From JAZKHT01 sp040385245 (GTDB lineage: Bacteria; Pseudomonadota; Alphaproteobacteria; Rhodobacterales; Rhodobacteraceae), in the NCBI GenBank assembly GCA_040385245.1, contig JAZKHT010000003.1:186001-250000 (forward strand): DNA of 64,000 nt, in the 5' to 3' direction. The translations under genes and the position numbers were made by a program. Below the pieces are notes generated by a model. The model was given only the letters and a program-made list of their open reading frames with translations, searched no databases and was not told the DNA's origin. Below are positions 1 to 9,222 of this stretch, piece by piece. Each line of letters begins with the position of its first letter. Within the stretch, counting starts at the first letter, position 1.

Positions 1-178
1 GTTGGAGGCGTTCGTGTCGCTGAACGGGCCCGCGTTCTATGGACTGCACGCGAACGAGGCGCGCATCACCCTGCGCAAGGGTGGCCCCGTCACATGGCCC
101 GCCAAAATCTATACCGAGGCCGGTCCCGTCACCGTCTTTGACCCCGGCTTTGCCGTGCATTGGCACGTCGAAGGCTGA
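1..178 (+). CDS. pyrC: dihydroorotase, C-terminal end (partial)
   Basis: This is an open frame from the window edge (reading from base 2) to a TGA at 176-178, giving about 58 residues. It contains EAFVSLNGPAFYGLHANEA and ends in VFDPGFAVHWHVEG. The SLNGPAFYGL segment and its C-terminal position match class II (E. coli PyrC type) dihydroorotases, which cyclise carbamoyl aspartate to dihydroorotate in pyrimidine synthesis. pyrE follows 39 bp downstream on the same strand, which supports the call and suggests a pyrCE unit. The catalytic metal-binding part lies outside the window. Confidence 0.85.
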   Translation, partial: LEAFVSLNGPAFYGLHANEARITLRKGGPVTWPAKIYTEAGPVTVFDPGFAVHWHVEG

Positions 179-217
179 TCCACCCGCCTTGCGCCCGCCG
201 CCCACAAAGGACCGACC

Positions 218-898
218 ATGATCCCTACCAGCTTTCCGCCCGCTGCCGAAATCGCCCGCCTGACCGCCCGCGCGCTGCTGGAAATCAAGGCCGTGCATTT
301 CAACGCGGAAACCCCGTTCACGCTGGCAAGCGGTCTGCCATCCCCCACCTATATCGACTGCCGCAAGCTGATCAGCTATCCGCGCATCCGCTCCACCCTG
401 ATGGATTTCCTGTGCGTCACCGTGCTGCGCGATGCGGGGTTCGAGGCGTTCGACAACATCGCGGGCGGTGAGACGGCGGGCATCCCCTTTGCGGCCCTTG
501 TCGCTGAACGGTTGGCCCTGCCCATGACCTATGTGCGCAAGAAACCCAAAGGCTATGGCCGCAACGCCCGGATCGAAGGCGCGATGACCCCCGGCCAGCG
601 TGTCCTGCTGGTCGAGGATCTGACGACAGATGGCGGCAGCAAGCTGTCTTTCGTCGATGCGATCCGCGAAACCGGGGCCACCTGCGCCCATACGGCGGTC
701 ATCTTCTACTACGGCATCTTCCCCGAAACCACGCAGCGACTGGCGGACCATGGGGTGGCGCTGCACCACCTGTGCACCTGGTGGGATGTTCTGGCCGAGG
801 CCCGCGCCAGCGCCGCCTTTGACGAGGCCACGCTGACCGAAGTGGAATCGTTCCTGCATGACCCGCGCGCCTGGCAGGCCGCCCGCGCGCAGGCCTGA
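218..898 (+). CDS. pyrE: orotate phosphoribosyltransferase
   Basis: The 226-residue protein joins orotate to PRPP to give OMP in pyrimidine synthesis (cytosolic, normally a dimer). The PRPP-binding signature VLLVEDLTTDGGS lies at about residues 129-141, and the lysine-rich loop YVRKKPKGYG at about 105-114 is the family's mobile catalytic loop. The ATG is preceded by AAAGGA at a suitable distance. It follows the pyrC end by 39 bp and probably shares its transcript. Length is close to the usual 210-230 residues. No key residue appears to be missing. Confidence 0.96.
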   Translation: MIPTSFPPAAEIARLTARALLEIKAVHFNAETPFTLASGLPSPTYIDCRKLISYPRIRSTLMDFLCVTVLRDAGFEAFDNIAGGETAGIPFAALVAERLALPMTYVRKKPKGYGRNARIEGAMTPGQRVLLVEDLTTDGGSKLSFVDAIRETGATCAHTAVIFYYGIFPETTQRLADHGVALHHLCTWWDVLAEARASAAFDEATLTEVESFLHDPRAWQAARAQA

Positions 899-937
899 CA
901 CGGGGCACAAAAATCGGTGGGTAACTTTTCGCCGCCC

Positions 938-1067
938 TGTGGATGAAAGACCGCCCGCCGGGACTGCGAATCGTGTATGTTAGGGATGGGTCCGGGGGCC
1001 ACACCAGATATGGTGACGCCCAACCCACCCACAGGGTTATGCACAAGGTCCGGGGCAGTTATCCCCA
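938..1067. promoter_or_regulatory. three near-consensus DnaA-box-like 9-mers upstream of dnaB
   Basis: The 236-bp gap between pyrE and dnaB holds TGTGGATGA (938-946), TTATGCACA (1037-1045) and TTATCCCCA (1059-1067). Each differs by one base from the DnaA box TTATCCACA or its complement. They lie 70-200 bp upstream of dnaB. The spacing and identity are seen directly; binding by DnaA is inference. The gap is not AT-rich, so it does not look like a replication origin. Confidence 0.35.
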
Positions 1068-1074
1068 TTGATAT

Positions 1075-1089
1075 CCCGATTGCATCGGG
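1075..1089. repeat. inverted repeat in the dnaB leader
   Basis: CCCGAT-TGC-ATCGGG is a perfect 6-bp inverted repeat with a 3-nt spacer, 46 bp before the dnaB ATG. There is no T-run after it, so it is not an intrinsic terminator. It could be a protein site or a leader hairpin. Its role is unknown. Confidence 0.4.
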
Positions 1090-1134
1090 CACCCGAAAGC
1101 GCGCATCAGACGGGCTCAGGAACAGGCGGCAGGC

Positions 1135-2634
1135 ATGAACGACATTACCCCTTTGCGACCCCTTCCCCCGGCGGCCACGGCCCCCGACGCCGAAACCCTG
1201 CCCCACAACATCGAGGCCGAACAACAACTGCTGGGCGCGATCCTGACCAACAACGATGTCTATGACCGCATCGCGTCCCTGGTGAAATCGGAACACTTCT
1301 TTGATCCGGTCCACCAGCGCATCTATGAACGCGCCGCCGCCCGCATCCAGAAAAACGCGCTGGCCTCTCCCGTGACGCTGAAGCCGTTCTTCGATGATGA
1401 CGAAGGGCTGCGCGAACTGGGCGGTCCGTCCTATCTCGTGCGACTCGCAGGGGCTGCGATTTCGGCCTACGCCGCGCGCGACTATGCGCAGATGATCTAT
1501 GATCTGGCCGTGCGGCGCGAGTTGATCGCCCTTGGCCGCGACATTTCCGCCAAGGCCGCCAAGGTGGAAATCACCTCGGAACCCCGCGAACAGATTACCG
1601 AGGCCGAACAGCGCCTGTACAAGCTGGGCGAACAGGGCGTGGCCGAACGCGGGTTCCAGTCGTTTCTGAAGGCTGTCACCGATGCGGTCAACGTCGCCAA
1701 CGCCGCCTATCAACGCGACGGTGGTCTGGCGGGCATTTCCACGGGCCTGATCGATCTGGACAAGAAACTGGGCGGCCTGCACCCGTCTGACCTTCTGATC
1801 CTTGCCGGGCGTCCGTCGATGGGCAAAACCTCGCTTGCGACCAACGTCGCATTCAACATCGCCAAGGCCTACAAACGCGGCCGCCTGCCCGATGGCAGCG
1901 AAGGCGCTGTCGAAGGCGGCGTCGTAGGCTTCTTTTCGCTGGAGATGAGCGCAGAACAACTCGCCGCGCGTATCCTGTCTGAAGCGTCCGAGGTGCCGTC
2001 CGAACAGATCCGCCGGGGCGATATGACTGAACAGGAATTCCGCCGCTTTGTCGAGGCGGCCAAGTCGCTGGAAAGCTGCCCGCTTTATATCGACGACACC
2101 CCCGCCCTGCCGATCAGCCAGGTCGCCGCCCGCGCCCGCCGCCTGAAACGGACACATGGGCTGGATGTGCTGATGATCGACTATCTCCAACTGCTCAAAG
2201 GCACGGGCCGCAGCGAAAACCGTGTGAACGAGGTGTCGGAAATCACCCAAGGGCTGAAGGCCATCGCCAAGGAACTGAACATCCCCGTTGTCGCCCTGTC
2301 GCAGTTGTCACGCCAGGTCGAAAGCCGCGAAGACAAACGCCCGCAACTGTCCGACCTGCGCGAATCCGGCTCGATCGAGCAGGACGCCGATGTCGTCATG
2401 TTTGTCTATCGCGATGAATATTATAAGGAACGCGAAAAGCCGGGCGATCACGAACTGGAAAAGATGGCCCAATGGCAAAGCGTCATGGAACAGGTCCATG
2501 GCAAGGCCGAGGTGATCATCGGTAAACAGCGCCACGGTCCCATCGGGTCGGTCGAATTGTCGTTCGAAGGGCGCTTCACCCGCTTTGGCAACCTTGTGAA
2601 GCCCTGGCAACAGGGTGGCGGCGACGGCTATTGA
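1135..2634 (+). CDS. dnaB: replicative DNA helicase DnaB
   Basis: The 499-residue hexameric 5'-3' helicase unwinds DNA at the replication fork and contacts primase through its N-terminal domain. The N-terminal domain spans about residues 25-130 (PHNIEAEQQLLGAIL). The RecA-like motor follows, with Walker A GRPSMGKTS at about 225-233, FFSLEMSAEQLA, and a Walker B stretch LDVLMIDYLQLL. Near the end come the LSQLSRQVESR and DLRESGSIEQDADVV motifs typical of DnaB. Length fits the family. The ATG is preceded by a weak purine-rich stretch (AGGAACAGGCGGCAGGC). No intein or insertion is visible. The gene stands between pyrE and alr, a common Rhodobacterales order. Confidence 0.97.
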   Translation: MNDITPLRPLPPAATAPDAETLPHNIEAEQQLLGAILTNNDVYDRIASLVKSEHFFDPVHQRIYERAAARIQKNALASPVTLKPFFDDDEGLRELGGPSYLVRLAGAAISAYAARDYAQMIYDLAVRRELIALGRDISAKAAKVEITSEPREQITEAEQRLYKLGEQGVAERGFQSFLKAVTDAVNVANAAYQRDGGLAGISTGLIDLDKKLGGLHPSDLLILAGRPSMGKTSLATNVAFNIAKAYKRGRLPDGSEGAVEGGVVGFFSLEMSAEQLAARILSEASEVPSEQIRRGDMTEQEFRRFVEAAKSLESCPLYIDDTPALPISQVAARARRLKRTHGLDVLMIDYLQLLKGTGRSENRVNEVSEITQGLKAIAKELNIPVVALSQLSRQVESREDKRPQLSDLRESGSIEQDADVVMFVYRDEYYKEREKPGDHELEKMAQWQSVMEQVHGKAEVIIGKQRHGPIGSVELSFEGRFTRFGNLVKPWQQGGGDGY

Positions 2635-2705
2635 TCCGCACCGTGGCACCGGGGCGCGGCGGTGATTGAGTATTTTTGCGAAGAAAAAGCCGCAAGGGGG
2701 TGCGC

Positions 2706-3485
2706 ATGGATCTGGGATTGACCGGTAAGGTCGTCGTTGTCACCGGGGGCGGTGCCGGGATCGGCGGCGCGATCAGCGCCTGCCTCGCCGACGAAGGGGC
2801 GATTCCGGTGATCTTTGCCCGCCGCGCCCCCGACGCAGGTTTTCTGGCCCGCCTGACGGCAGTGCAGCCAAAGGCCGGATGGGTGCAGGTCGATCTGTCG
2901 TCAGATGACCAGTGCCGCGCCGCCGTTGCCGAAACACAGGCGCGCTGGGGTCAGGTCTACGGTCTTGTCAACAACGCGGGCCGCAACGACAGCCTTGGCC
3001 TTGACGCAGGGCCAGAGGCACTGCGCGCCTCGCTCGACCAGAACCTGATCCATTACTACACGCTGGCACATCTGCTGGTTGACGATCTGAAGGCCACGCA
3101 GGGCGCGATCCTGAACATCTCGTCCAAGACGGCCGTGACGGGCCAGGGTGCGACCTCGGCCTATGTGGCGGCCAAGGCGGCGCAACTCGGGTTCACCCGC
3201 GAATGGGCGGCAGCGCTTGCCCCCTACGGCGTGCGCGTCAACGCCCTGCTGCCGGCCGAGGTGATGACGCCGATGTATGACGCGTGGCTTGACACCTTTC
3301 CCGATCGCGCCGCGAAACTGGCCGAAATCACCCGGCGCATCCCGCTGGGCCAGCGCATGACGACCGACCGCGAAATGGCCGACACCGCCGTCTTCACCCT
3401 GTCGCCGCGGGCAAGCCATACCACCGGCCAATGGCTGTTTGTCGACGGCGGTTATGTCCACCTTGACCGGGCCCTTGGCACTTGA
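2706..3485 (+). CDS. SDR-family oxidoreductase (L-fucose dehydrogenase-like)
   Basis: This is a classical short-chain dehydrogenase of 259 residues. It has the nucleotide motif TGGGAGIGG near the N-terminus, NNAG, a catalytic serine in NISSKTAVTG and YVAAK as the YxxxK pair. The N-terminus (MDLGLTGKVVVVTGGGAGIG) and the C-terminal stretch ASHTTGQWLFVDGGYVHLDRAL resemble sugar dehydrogenases annotated as L-fucose dehydrogenase; this is recalled family resemblance, not a search result. The ATG at 2706 is preceded by AAGGGGG at good spacing; a TTG at 2676 is possible but lacks such a site. It lies 71 bp after dnaB. Confidence 0.85.
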   Translation: MDLGLTGKVVVVTGGGAGIGGAISACLADEGAIPVIFARRAPDAGFLARLTAVQPKAGWVQVDLSSDDQCRAAVAETQARWGQVYGLVNNAGRNDSLGLDAGPEALRASLDQNLIHYYTLAHLLVDDLKATQGAILNISSKTAVTGQGATSAYVAAKAAQLGFTREWAAALAPYGVRVNALLPAEVMTPMYDAWLDTFPDRAAKLAEITRRIPLGQRMTTDREMADTAVFTLSPRASHTTGQWLFVDGGYVHLDRALGT

Positions 3486-3510
3486 CCGCTGCTGCCTTTC
3501 CCCTATGCAC

Positions 3511-3554
3511 AAATATCCTGCCGGGGGGTGTGGGGGGCGGCACACGCCCCCCAC
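3511..3554. repeat. intergenic AAATATCC / G-rich hairpin element, copy A
   Basis: AAATATCC is followed by a G-run and a hairpin with arms GTGGGGGGC (3530-3538) and GCCCCCCAC (3546-3554). Similar arrangements occur at 11086-11125, 20206-20242 and 31316-31358. It sits between the SDR and alr genes, both on the plus strand, and no T-run follows on that strand. The 202-bp gap holds nothing else that I recognise. Confidence 0.55.
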
Positions 3555-3687
3555 CCGCCGATCCGGGTCGCACCCGCGCAAGCCATTCCCCGGCAGCGCC
3601 GTTGGCGGGGGCTCGATGCCCCCGGCGACGGCCCCCCTTGCAAAGGATTTCCCTTGACCCCGCGCGCGCGCCTGTCAAAAACCCCGC

Positions 3688-4737
3688 ATGGCAACCGCGA
3701 CCCTTTCCATCGACCTTGACGCCATCGCTGCCAACTGGCGCGCGATAGACCGGCTTTCCGCAGCGGGGGTGCAGACCGCTGCCGTGGTGAAGGCAGATGC
3801 CTACGGCCTTGGCGTCGCGCGCGTGGCGCGGGCACTGGCCCAGGGGGGCGCGCGGCGGTTCTTTGTCGCCGTCGCCGAAGAGGGGGCTGCCGTGCGGCAG
3901 GCACTGGGTCCGGGGCCGCAGATCTGCGTGCTGTCGGGCCATGTCGCGGGCGACACCGAAATGATCCACGACCTTGATCTGACCCCGATGCTCAATTCCA
4001 TCGGTCAGGTCACACGGCATCTGGAATCGCTGCCCGGTCATGCCTTTGGCGTGCAGCTTGACACCGGGATGAAGCGTCTGGGGATGGAGGATGGCGAATG
4101 GCAGGCCGTCGCCCCCTTTGTGCTGGCGGCGGGGCCGGAACTGGTGATGTCGCATCTGGCTTGCGCCGACGAGCCTGACCATCCGATGAACGAGGCGCAG
4201 TTGGCCGCCTTTCACACCATGACCGATGGGTGCGGCGTGCCCCGGTCGTTTGCCGCGACGGGCGGCATCCTGATGGGCGCGCGCTATCATTTCGACCTGA
4301 CCCGCCCCGGCGTCGGCCTGTATGGCGGCCGTCCCTTTGAACAGGCGCTGCGCGTCGTCACCCTGTCCCTGCCGGTGATCCAGACGCGCGAAGTGGCCCC
4401 CGGCGAAACCGTCGGCTATTCCTGCGCATGGGAGGCCGAGGTGACATCGACCATCGCCACCGTCTCGGGTGGCTATGCCGATGGGCTGATGCGCGGGCTG
4501 TCGAACGCGGCGGTGCTGTGGGACGGCGATACGCCCTGCCCGCTGGTGGGCCGCGTGTCGATGGACCTGATCACGGTGGACATCAGTCACCTGCCCCAGG
4601 TGCCGCGAAAGCTGGACATTCTTGGCCCGCATCAGACGGTTGATGATCTGGCCGACGCCGCAGGCACCATTGGATACGAGGTGCTGACCAACCTTGGCCA
4701 CCGCTATACCCGCCGGTATATCGAGGGCACGGCGTGA
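3688..4737 (+). CDS. alr: alanine racemase
   Basis: The 349-residue PLP enzyme converts L-alanine to D-alanine for peptidoglycan. The PLP lysine is in VVKADAYGLG (K35) and the second catalytic base is the tyrosine of VGYSCAW (about Y244). RPGVGLYGG and VGRVSMDLI are further family motifs. Length is slightly short but complete. The start ATG has no clear Shine-Dalgarno sequence, yet the protein begins exactly as the family does (TLSIDLDAIAANWRAI). Its TGA overlaps the GTG start of the next gene, so it is coupled to the Mla-type transporter genes. Confidence 0.95.
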   Translation: MATATLSIDLDAIAANWRAIDRLSAAGVQTAAVVKADAYGLGVARVARALAQGGARRFFVAVAEEGAAVRQALGPGPQICVLSGHVAGDTEMIHDLDLTPMLNSIGQVTRHLESLPGHAFGVQLDTGMKRLGMEDGEWQAVAPFVLAAGPELVMSHLACADEPDHPMNEAQLAAFHTMTDGCGVPRSFAATGGILMGARYHFDLTRPGVGLYGGRPFEQALRVVTLSLPVIQTREVAPGETVGYSCAWEAEVTSTIATVSGGYADGLMRGLSNAAVLWDGDTPCPLVGRVSMDLITVDISHLPQVPRKLDILGPHQTVDDLADAAGTIGYEVLTNLGHRYTRRYIEGTA

Positions 4738-5516
4738 CGCCTGCCGCAGCCCTTGCCGGGATCGGTCGGCCGGTTCTGGCCGCCCTTGCCGCGATGGGCC
4801 GCGTGGCGATCTTTGCCGGGGCCGTGGTCAGCCACCTGTTCCGCCCGCCCTTCTATCCGCGCGAATTTTTAGCCGCCCTGATGCAGATCGGCTGGTTCAG
4901 CCTGCCGGTCGTCGGGCTGACGGCGGTGTTCACCGGGGGCGCGCTGGCCTTGCAGATCTATTCGGGCGGCGCGCGGTTCAACGCGGAATCGGTGGTGCCG
5001 TCCATCGTTGCCATCGGCATGGTGCGCGAGCTTGGCCCCGTCTTGGGCGGGTTGATGGTGGCCGCACGGGTGGCAAGTTCCATCGCCGCGGAAATCGGCA
5101 CGATGAAGGTGACCGAACAGATTGACGCGCTGGTGACGCTGTCCACCAACCCGCTGAAATATTTGGCCGTTCCGCGCGTTCTGGCCGCAACATTGGCGGT
5201 ACCGGTGCTGGTCGGGGTGGGCGATGCCATCGGCATTGCGGGCGGCTGGATGGTGGGGGTGAACCGGTTGGGGTTCAATTCCGCGACTTATCTGAAGAAC
5301 ACGGTCGATTTTCTGGAAAGCTGGGATGTCGCATCCGGTCTGTGGAAGGGGGCGGCCTTCGGGTTCATCGTGGCGGTGATGGGGTGCTATCACGGCATGA
5401 ATTCGGGCCGCGGTGCCATGGGCGTGGGGGCCGCCACCAAGGCGGCGGTGGTGGGCGCATCCGTTCTGATCCTGGCCACCAACTACATCCTGACAGAGGT
5501 GTTCTTCACCTCATGA
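4734..5516 (+). CDS. mlaE: MlaE-family ABC transporter permease
   Basis: The 260-residue inner-membrane permease belongs to the MlaE/TrnR family, which moves phospholipids between membranes with an MCE substrate-binding partner. Features are several hydrophobic segments, the conserved PVVGLTAVFTGGALALQ region and GTMKVTEQIDALVTLSTNP, a hallmark of the family coupling region. It starts with GTG overlapping the alr stop codon. It is followed with a 4-nt overlap by the ATPase gene. No MCE-domain (MlaD/PqiB) gene lies next to it. Confidence 0.93.
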   Translation: MTPAAALAGIGRPVLAALAAMGRVAIFAGAVVSHLFRPPFYPREFLAALMQIGWFSLPVVGLTAVFTGGALALQIYSGGARFNAESVVPSIVAIGMVRELGPVLGGLMVAARVASSIAAEIGTMKVTEQIDALVTLSTNPLKYLAVPRVLAATLAVPVLVGVGDAIGIAGGWMVGVNRLGFNSATYLKNTVDFLESWDVASGLWKGAAFGFIVAVMGCYHGMNSGRGAMGVGAATKAAVVGASVLILATNYILTEVFFTS

Positions 5517-6259
5517 TCACCCTGTCCGCCGTCCAGAAATCCTTTGGCCCAAACCGCGTCTTGCGGGGGGTGGATCTGACCATCCCGTCAGGTCAAAGCA
5601 TGGTCATCATCGGCGGATCGGGCACCGGCAAATCGGTGCTGCTGAAATGCGTGCTGGGACTGGTGCGCCCCGACGCGGGCACGATCACGCTGGACGGGCA
5701 GGATGTGGCGACGGCGGAACGCGATGCCTTCCTGGCCCGCTTCGGGATGCTGTTTCAGGGCGGCGCGCTGTTTGATTCGCTGCGCGTCTGGGAAAACGTG
5801 GCCTTTCGCCTGATGCGCGGCCATGCCAAGCGCCCAAAGGACGAGGCGCGCGAAGTCGCCCTGGAAAAGCTGCGCCGCGTCGGCCTTGGCCCGCAGGTGG
5901 CAGACCTTTACCCGGCCGAACTGTCGGGGGGGATGCAAAAGCGGGTGGGTCTGGCCCGCGCCATCGCGGCAGAGCCTGAGATCATCTTTTTCGACGAGCC
6001 CACCACCGGGCTGGACCCGATCATGGCCGGCGTCATCAACGACCTGATCCGTGAGATCGTGGTGGAGATGGGCGCGACCGCCATGACCATCACACATGAC
6101 ATGTCTTCGGTGCGCGCCATCGCCGACCGGGTGGCGATGCTGCATGACGGGGTGATCCAGTGGACCGGCCCTGTCGGTGAAATGGATGCGACGTCAGACC
6201 CTTATGTGCAACAGTTCATCCGCGGTCGTGCCACCGGCCCAATTGCCGCGGTGCGCTGA
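5513..6259 (+). CDS. mlaF: MlaF-family ABC transporter ATP-binding protein
   Basis: The 248-residue ATPase partners the preceding permease. Walker A is GGSGTGKSV (about residues 34-42), the signature is LSGGMQKRVGLARAI, and Walker B is IIFFDEPTTGLDPI followed by the H-loop TITHDM. The DEPTTGLDPI form and length are typical of MlaF. The ATG at 5513 overlaps the mlaE stop as ATGA, which decides the start. The TGA is in turn shared with the ATG of the small membrane protein downstream, so the genes are tightly coupled. Confidence 0.94.
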   Translation: MITLSAVQKSFGPNRVLRGVDLTIPSGQSMVIIGGSGTGKSVLLKCVLGLVRPDAGTITLDGQDVATAERDAFLARFGMLFQGGALFDSLRVWENVAFRLMRGHAKRPKDEAREVALEKLRRVGLGPQVADLYPAELSGGMQKRVGLARAIAAEPEIIFFDEPTTGLDPIMAGVINDLIREIVVEMGATAMTITHDMSSVRAIADRVAMLHDGVIQWTGPVGEMDATSDPYVQQFIRGRATGPIAAVR

Positions 6260-6633
6260 TGTTGGTCTGGCTGGATCAGGCGGCGATGATCGTGGCCGCC
6301 TCGGCGCTGCTGCGCGGGTTGGCGCTGGCGGTGCCGGTGGCAATCACCGTTGCCGCCCTTGCCGGGTGGCGCAACAAGGTGCCGGGGACGGTCCCGCTGG
6401 CCATTTGGGGGGCGCTGCTGAGCCTGTGGCTGTTCGTCCCGATCCGGTTTGCGATGCTGGAACTGCGGCAGATGGGGCAGATGCTGTCGATCCTGGGCTG
6501 GATGTGGCTGGTGGGGGCATGGGGGCGGCTGGTTCTTGGCGAATTGCCGTCACCGATCTGGGGCCACTGGATTGTTGGCACCCTGCTGCTGGCGCTGGGG
6601 ATAGCCGGGATCGCGGTGGTGGTGATCGGCTGA
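6259..6633 (+). CDS. small integral membrane protein, unknown
   Basis: This 124-residue protein is very hydrophobic, with about three to four membrane segments separated by short polar turns. I do not recognise a family. Its ATG overlaps the mlaF TGA, and a PqiA-like gene follows 40 bp later, so it is probably transcribed with the lipid transporter. It could be an accessory subunit of that transporter, which is inference from position only. Confidence 0.75.
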   Translation: MLVWLDQAAMIVAASALLRGLALAVPVAITVAALAGWRNKVPGTVPLAIWGALLSLWLFVPIRFAMLELRQMGQMLSILGWMWLVGAWGRLVLGELPSPIWGHWIVGTLLLALGIAGIAVVVIG

Positions 6634-6673
6634 TCGGTCTTGACGCCGCGCGTCCGCCGGGCAAGCAAGGGCG

Positions 6674-7096
6674 ATGCGCTATGCCAACCTTGCCCTGCTG
6701 ATCCTGCTGCCCGTCGCGTGGTTCGCACCCCTGCTGCGGGCGGGAATACTGCCGATCTTCGGGCTGTCGGAAATTTCCGTGATCACCGGGCTGCAGGCGC
6801 TGTGGGGCACCGACGCCGCCTTGGCGCTGGTGGTGACGATCCTTGCGATCTTTGCGCCGATGGCCAAGACGACGGGGCTGGCGCTGGTGCAGTTCGGGCT
6901 GTTGTCGCGCAGCACCCTGCCCGTGCTGCACGTCATGGGCAAGCTGGCGATGGCGGATGTCTTTCTGATCGCGATCTACATCGTCGTCGTCAAGGGCATC
7001 GGTCTGGCGACGGTCGAAACCGCGTGGGGGCTTTATCTGTTCACCGGGTGCATCATCGCCTCGCTTGCGCTGTCCCTGATCGAGGCGCGGCGATGA
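6674..7096 (+). CDS. PqiA-like (paraquat-inducible protein A family) membrane protein
   Basis: The 140-residue, four-segment membrane protein corresponds to one half of a PqiA domain. It has a periplasmic loop after the first segment (GILPIFGLSEISVITGLQ), then VVTILAIFAPMAKTTGL and VLHVMGKLAMADVFLIAIYIVV. The MGKLAMADVFLIA region is the part best conserved in PqiA/YebS. PqiA proteins accompany MCE lipid-transport systems. Here one follows mlaE-mlaF, yet no MCE protein is present. The zinc-ribbon part of full PqiA is absent. Confidence 0.75.
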   Translation: MRYANLALLILLPVAWFAPLLRAGILPIFGLSEISVITGLQALWGTDAALALVVTILAIFAPMAKTTGLALVQFGLLSRSTLPVLHVMGKLAMADVFLIAIYIVVVKGIGLATVETAWGLYLFTGCIIASLALSLIEARR

Positions 7097-7145
7097 GGCA
7101 CGCAGCCCCCTTGCCGCACCGCGCCATTCCGGGCAGGTAGGGGGC

Positions 7146-8504
<1,359 letters not shown>

Positions 8505-8514
8505 GGAGCGGATG

Positions 8515-9132
8515 ATGGACGGTTTTACCCTGATTGACGGCGTCGTTGCGGCGGTGATCGTGTTGTCGGCGATCCTTGCCTATTCGCGCGGCTTTGTGCG
8601 CGAGGCGATGGCGATTGTCGGCTGGGTCGGGGCGGCGGTGCTGGCCTTTGTCTTTGCCGCCTCGGCGCAGCCCCTGGTCAAGGAACTGCCCGTCATCGGT
8701 GATTACCTTGGCGAAAGCTGCGAATTGTCGATCATCGCGGCCTTTGCCGCCGTCTTTGCGGTTGGCCTTGTGCTGGCGTCGCTGTTCACGCCGCTGCTGT
8801 CGTCTTTCGTGCAGCGGTCGGTGCTGGGTGGCATCGATCAGGGCTTTGGCTTTCTGTTCGGCGTCGTGCGCGGCGTGCTGTTGGTCGCGGTGGCCTTCAT
8901 CGTCTATGACCGCGCCATGACGAACGAGGCGATTGCCATGGTCGACGATTCGCGTTCGGCAAAGGTGTTCGCATCGTTTCAGGACAACCTGAACGCGCAG
9001 ATCCCGTCGGACGCGCCGGGCTGGATCGTGAACCGCTATAACGAGCTGACCGAAATCTGCGTGGTTCCCGCAGATGGTGCCGCCCCCGCAACGGACGCCC
9101 CCGCAACGGACGCCCCCGCCGTCGGAAACTGA
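8515..9132 (+). CDS. cvpA: CvpA-family membrane protein
   Basis: The protein of about 205 residues has four hydrophobic segments and the N-terminal DGFTLIDGVVAAVIVLSAILAYSRGFVRE pattern typical of CvpA, named for colicin V production and often next to purF. AAGGAG (8503-8508) is better spaced for the ATG at 8515 than for the one at 8512. The C-terminus carries an Ala-Thr-Asp-Pro repeat from a 15-bp tandem DNA repeat. purF follows 90 bp later, the classical neighbour. Confidence 0.92.
   Translation: MDGFTLIDGVVAAVIVLSAILAYSRGFVREAMAIVGWVGAAVLAFVFAASAQPLVKELPVIGDYLGESCELSIIAAFAAVFAVGLVLASLFTPLLSSFVQRSVLGGIDQGFGFLFGVVRGVLLVAVAFIVYDRAMTNEAIAMVDDSRSAKVFASFQDNLNAQIPSDAPGWIVNRYNELTEICVVPADGAAPATDAPATDAPAVGN
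9082..9119 (+). repeat. 15-bp tandem repeat at the 3' end of cvpA
   Basis: The unit GCCCCCGCAACGGAC occurs at 9082-9096 and 9097-9111, with a partial third copy at 9112-9119. It encodes APATD-type repeats in the CvpA tail. The 15-bp unit keeps the reading frame, so copy number may vary without breaking the gene. Confidence 0.9.
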
Positions 9133-9222
9133 CCCATCCGCTGCGGCGCGGCATTCGGCGCGTGACACTGGCGTGACAAAGCACTACATGAAGGCATCCC
9201 AATTCCCGGATTCGGAGGCCAC

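Noticed and set aside
938..1134. Possible replication origin between pyrE and dnaB because of DnaA-like boxes
   Set aside because: There is no AT-rich unwinding stretch, no exact DnaA box and no dnaA, parAB or hemE neighbourhood.
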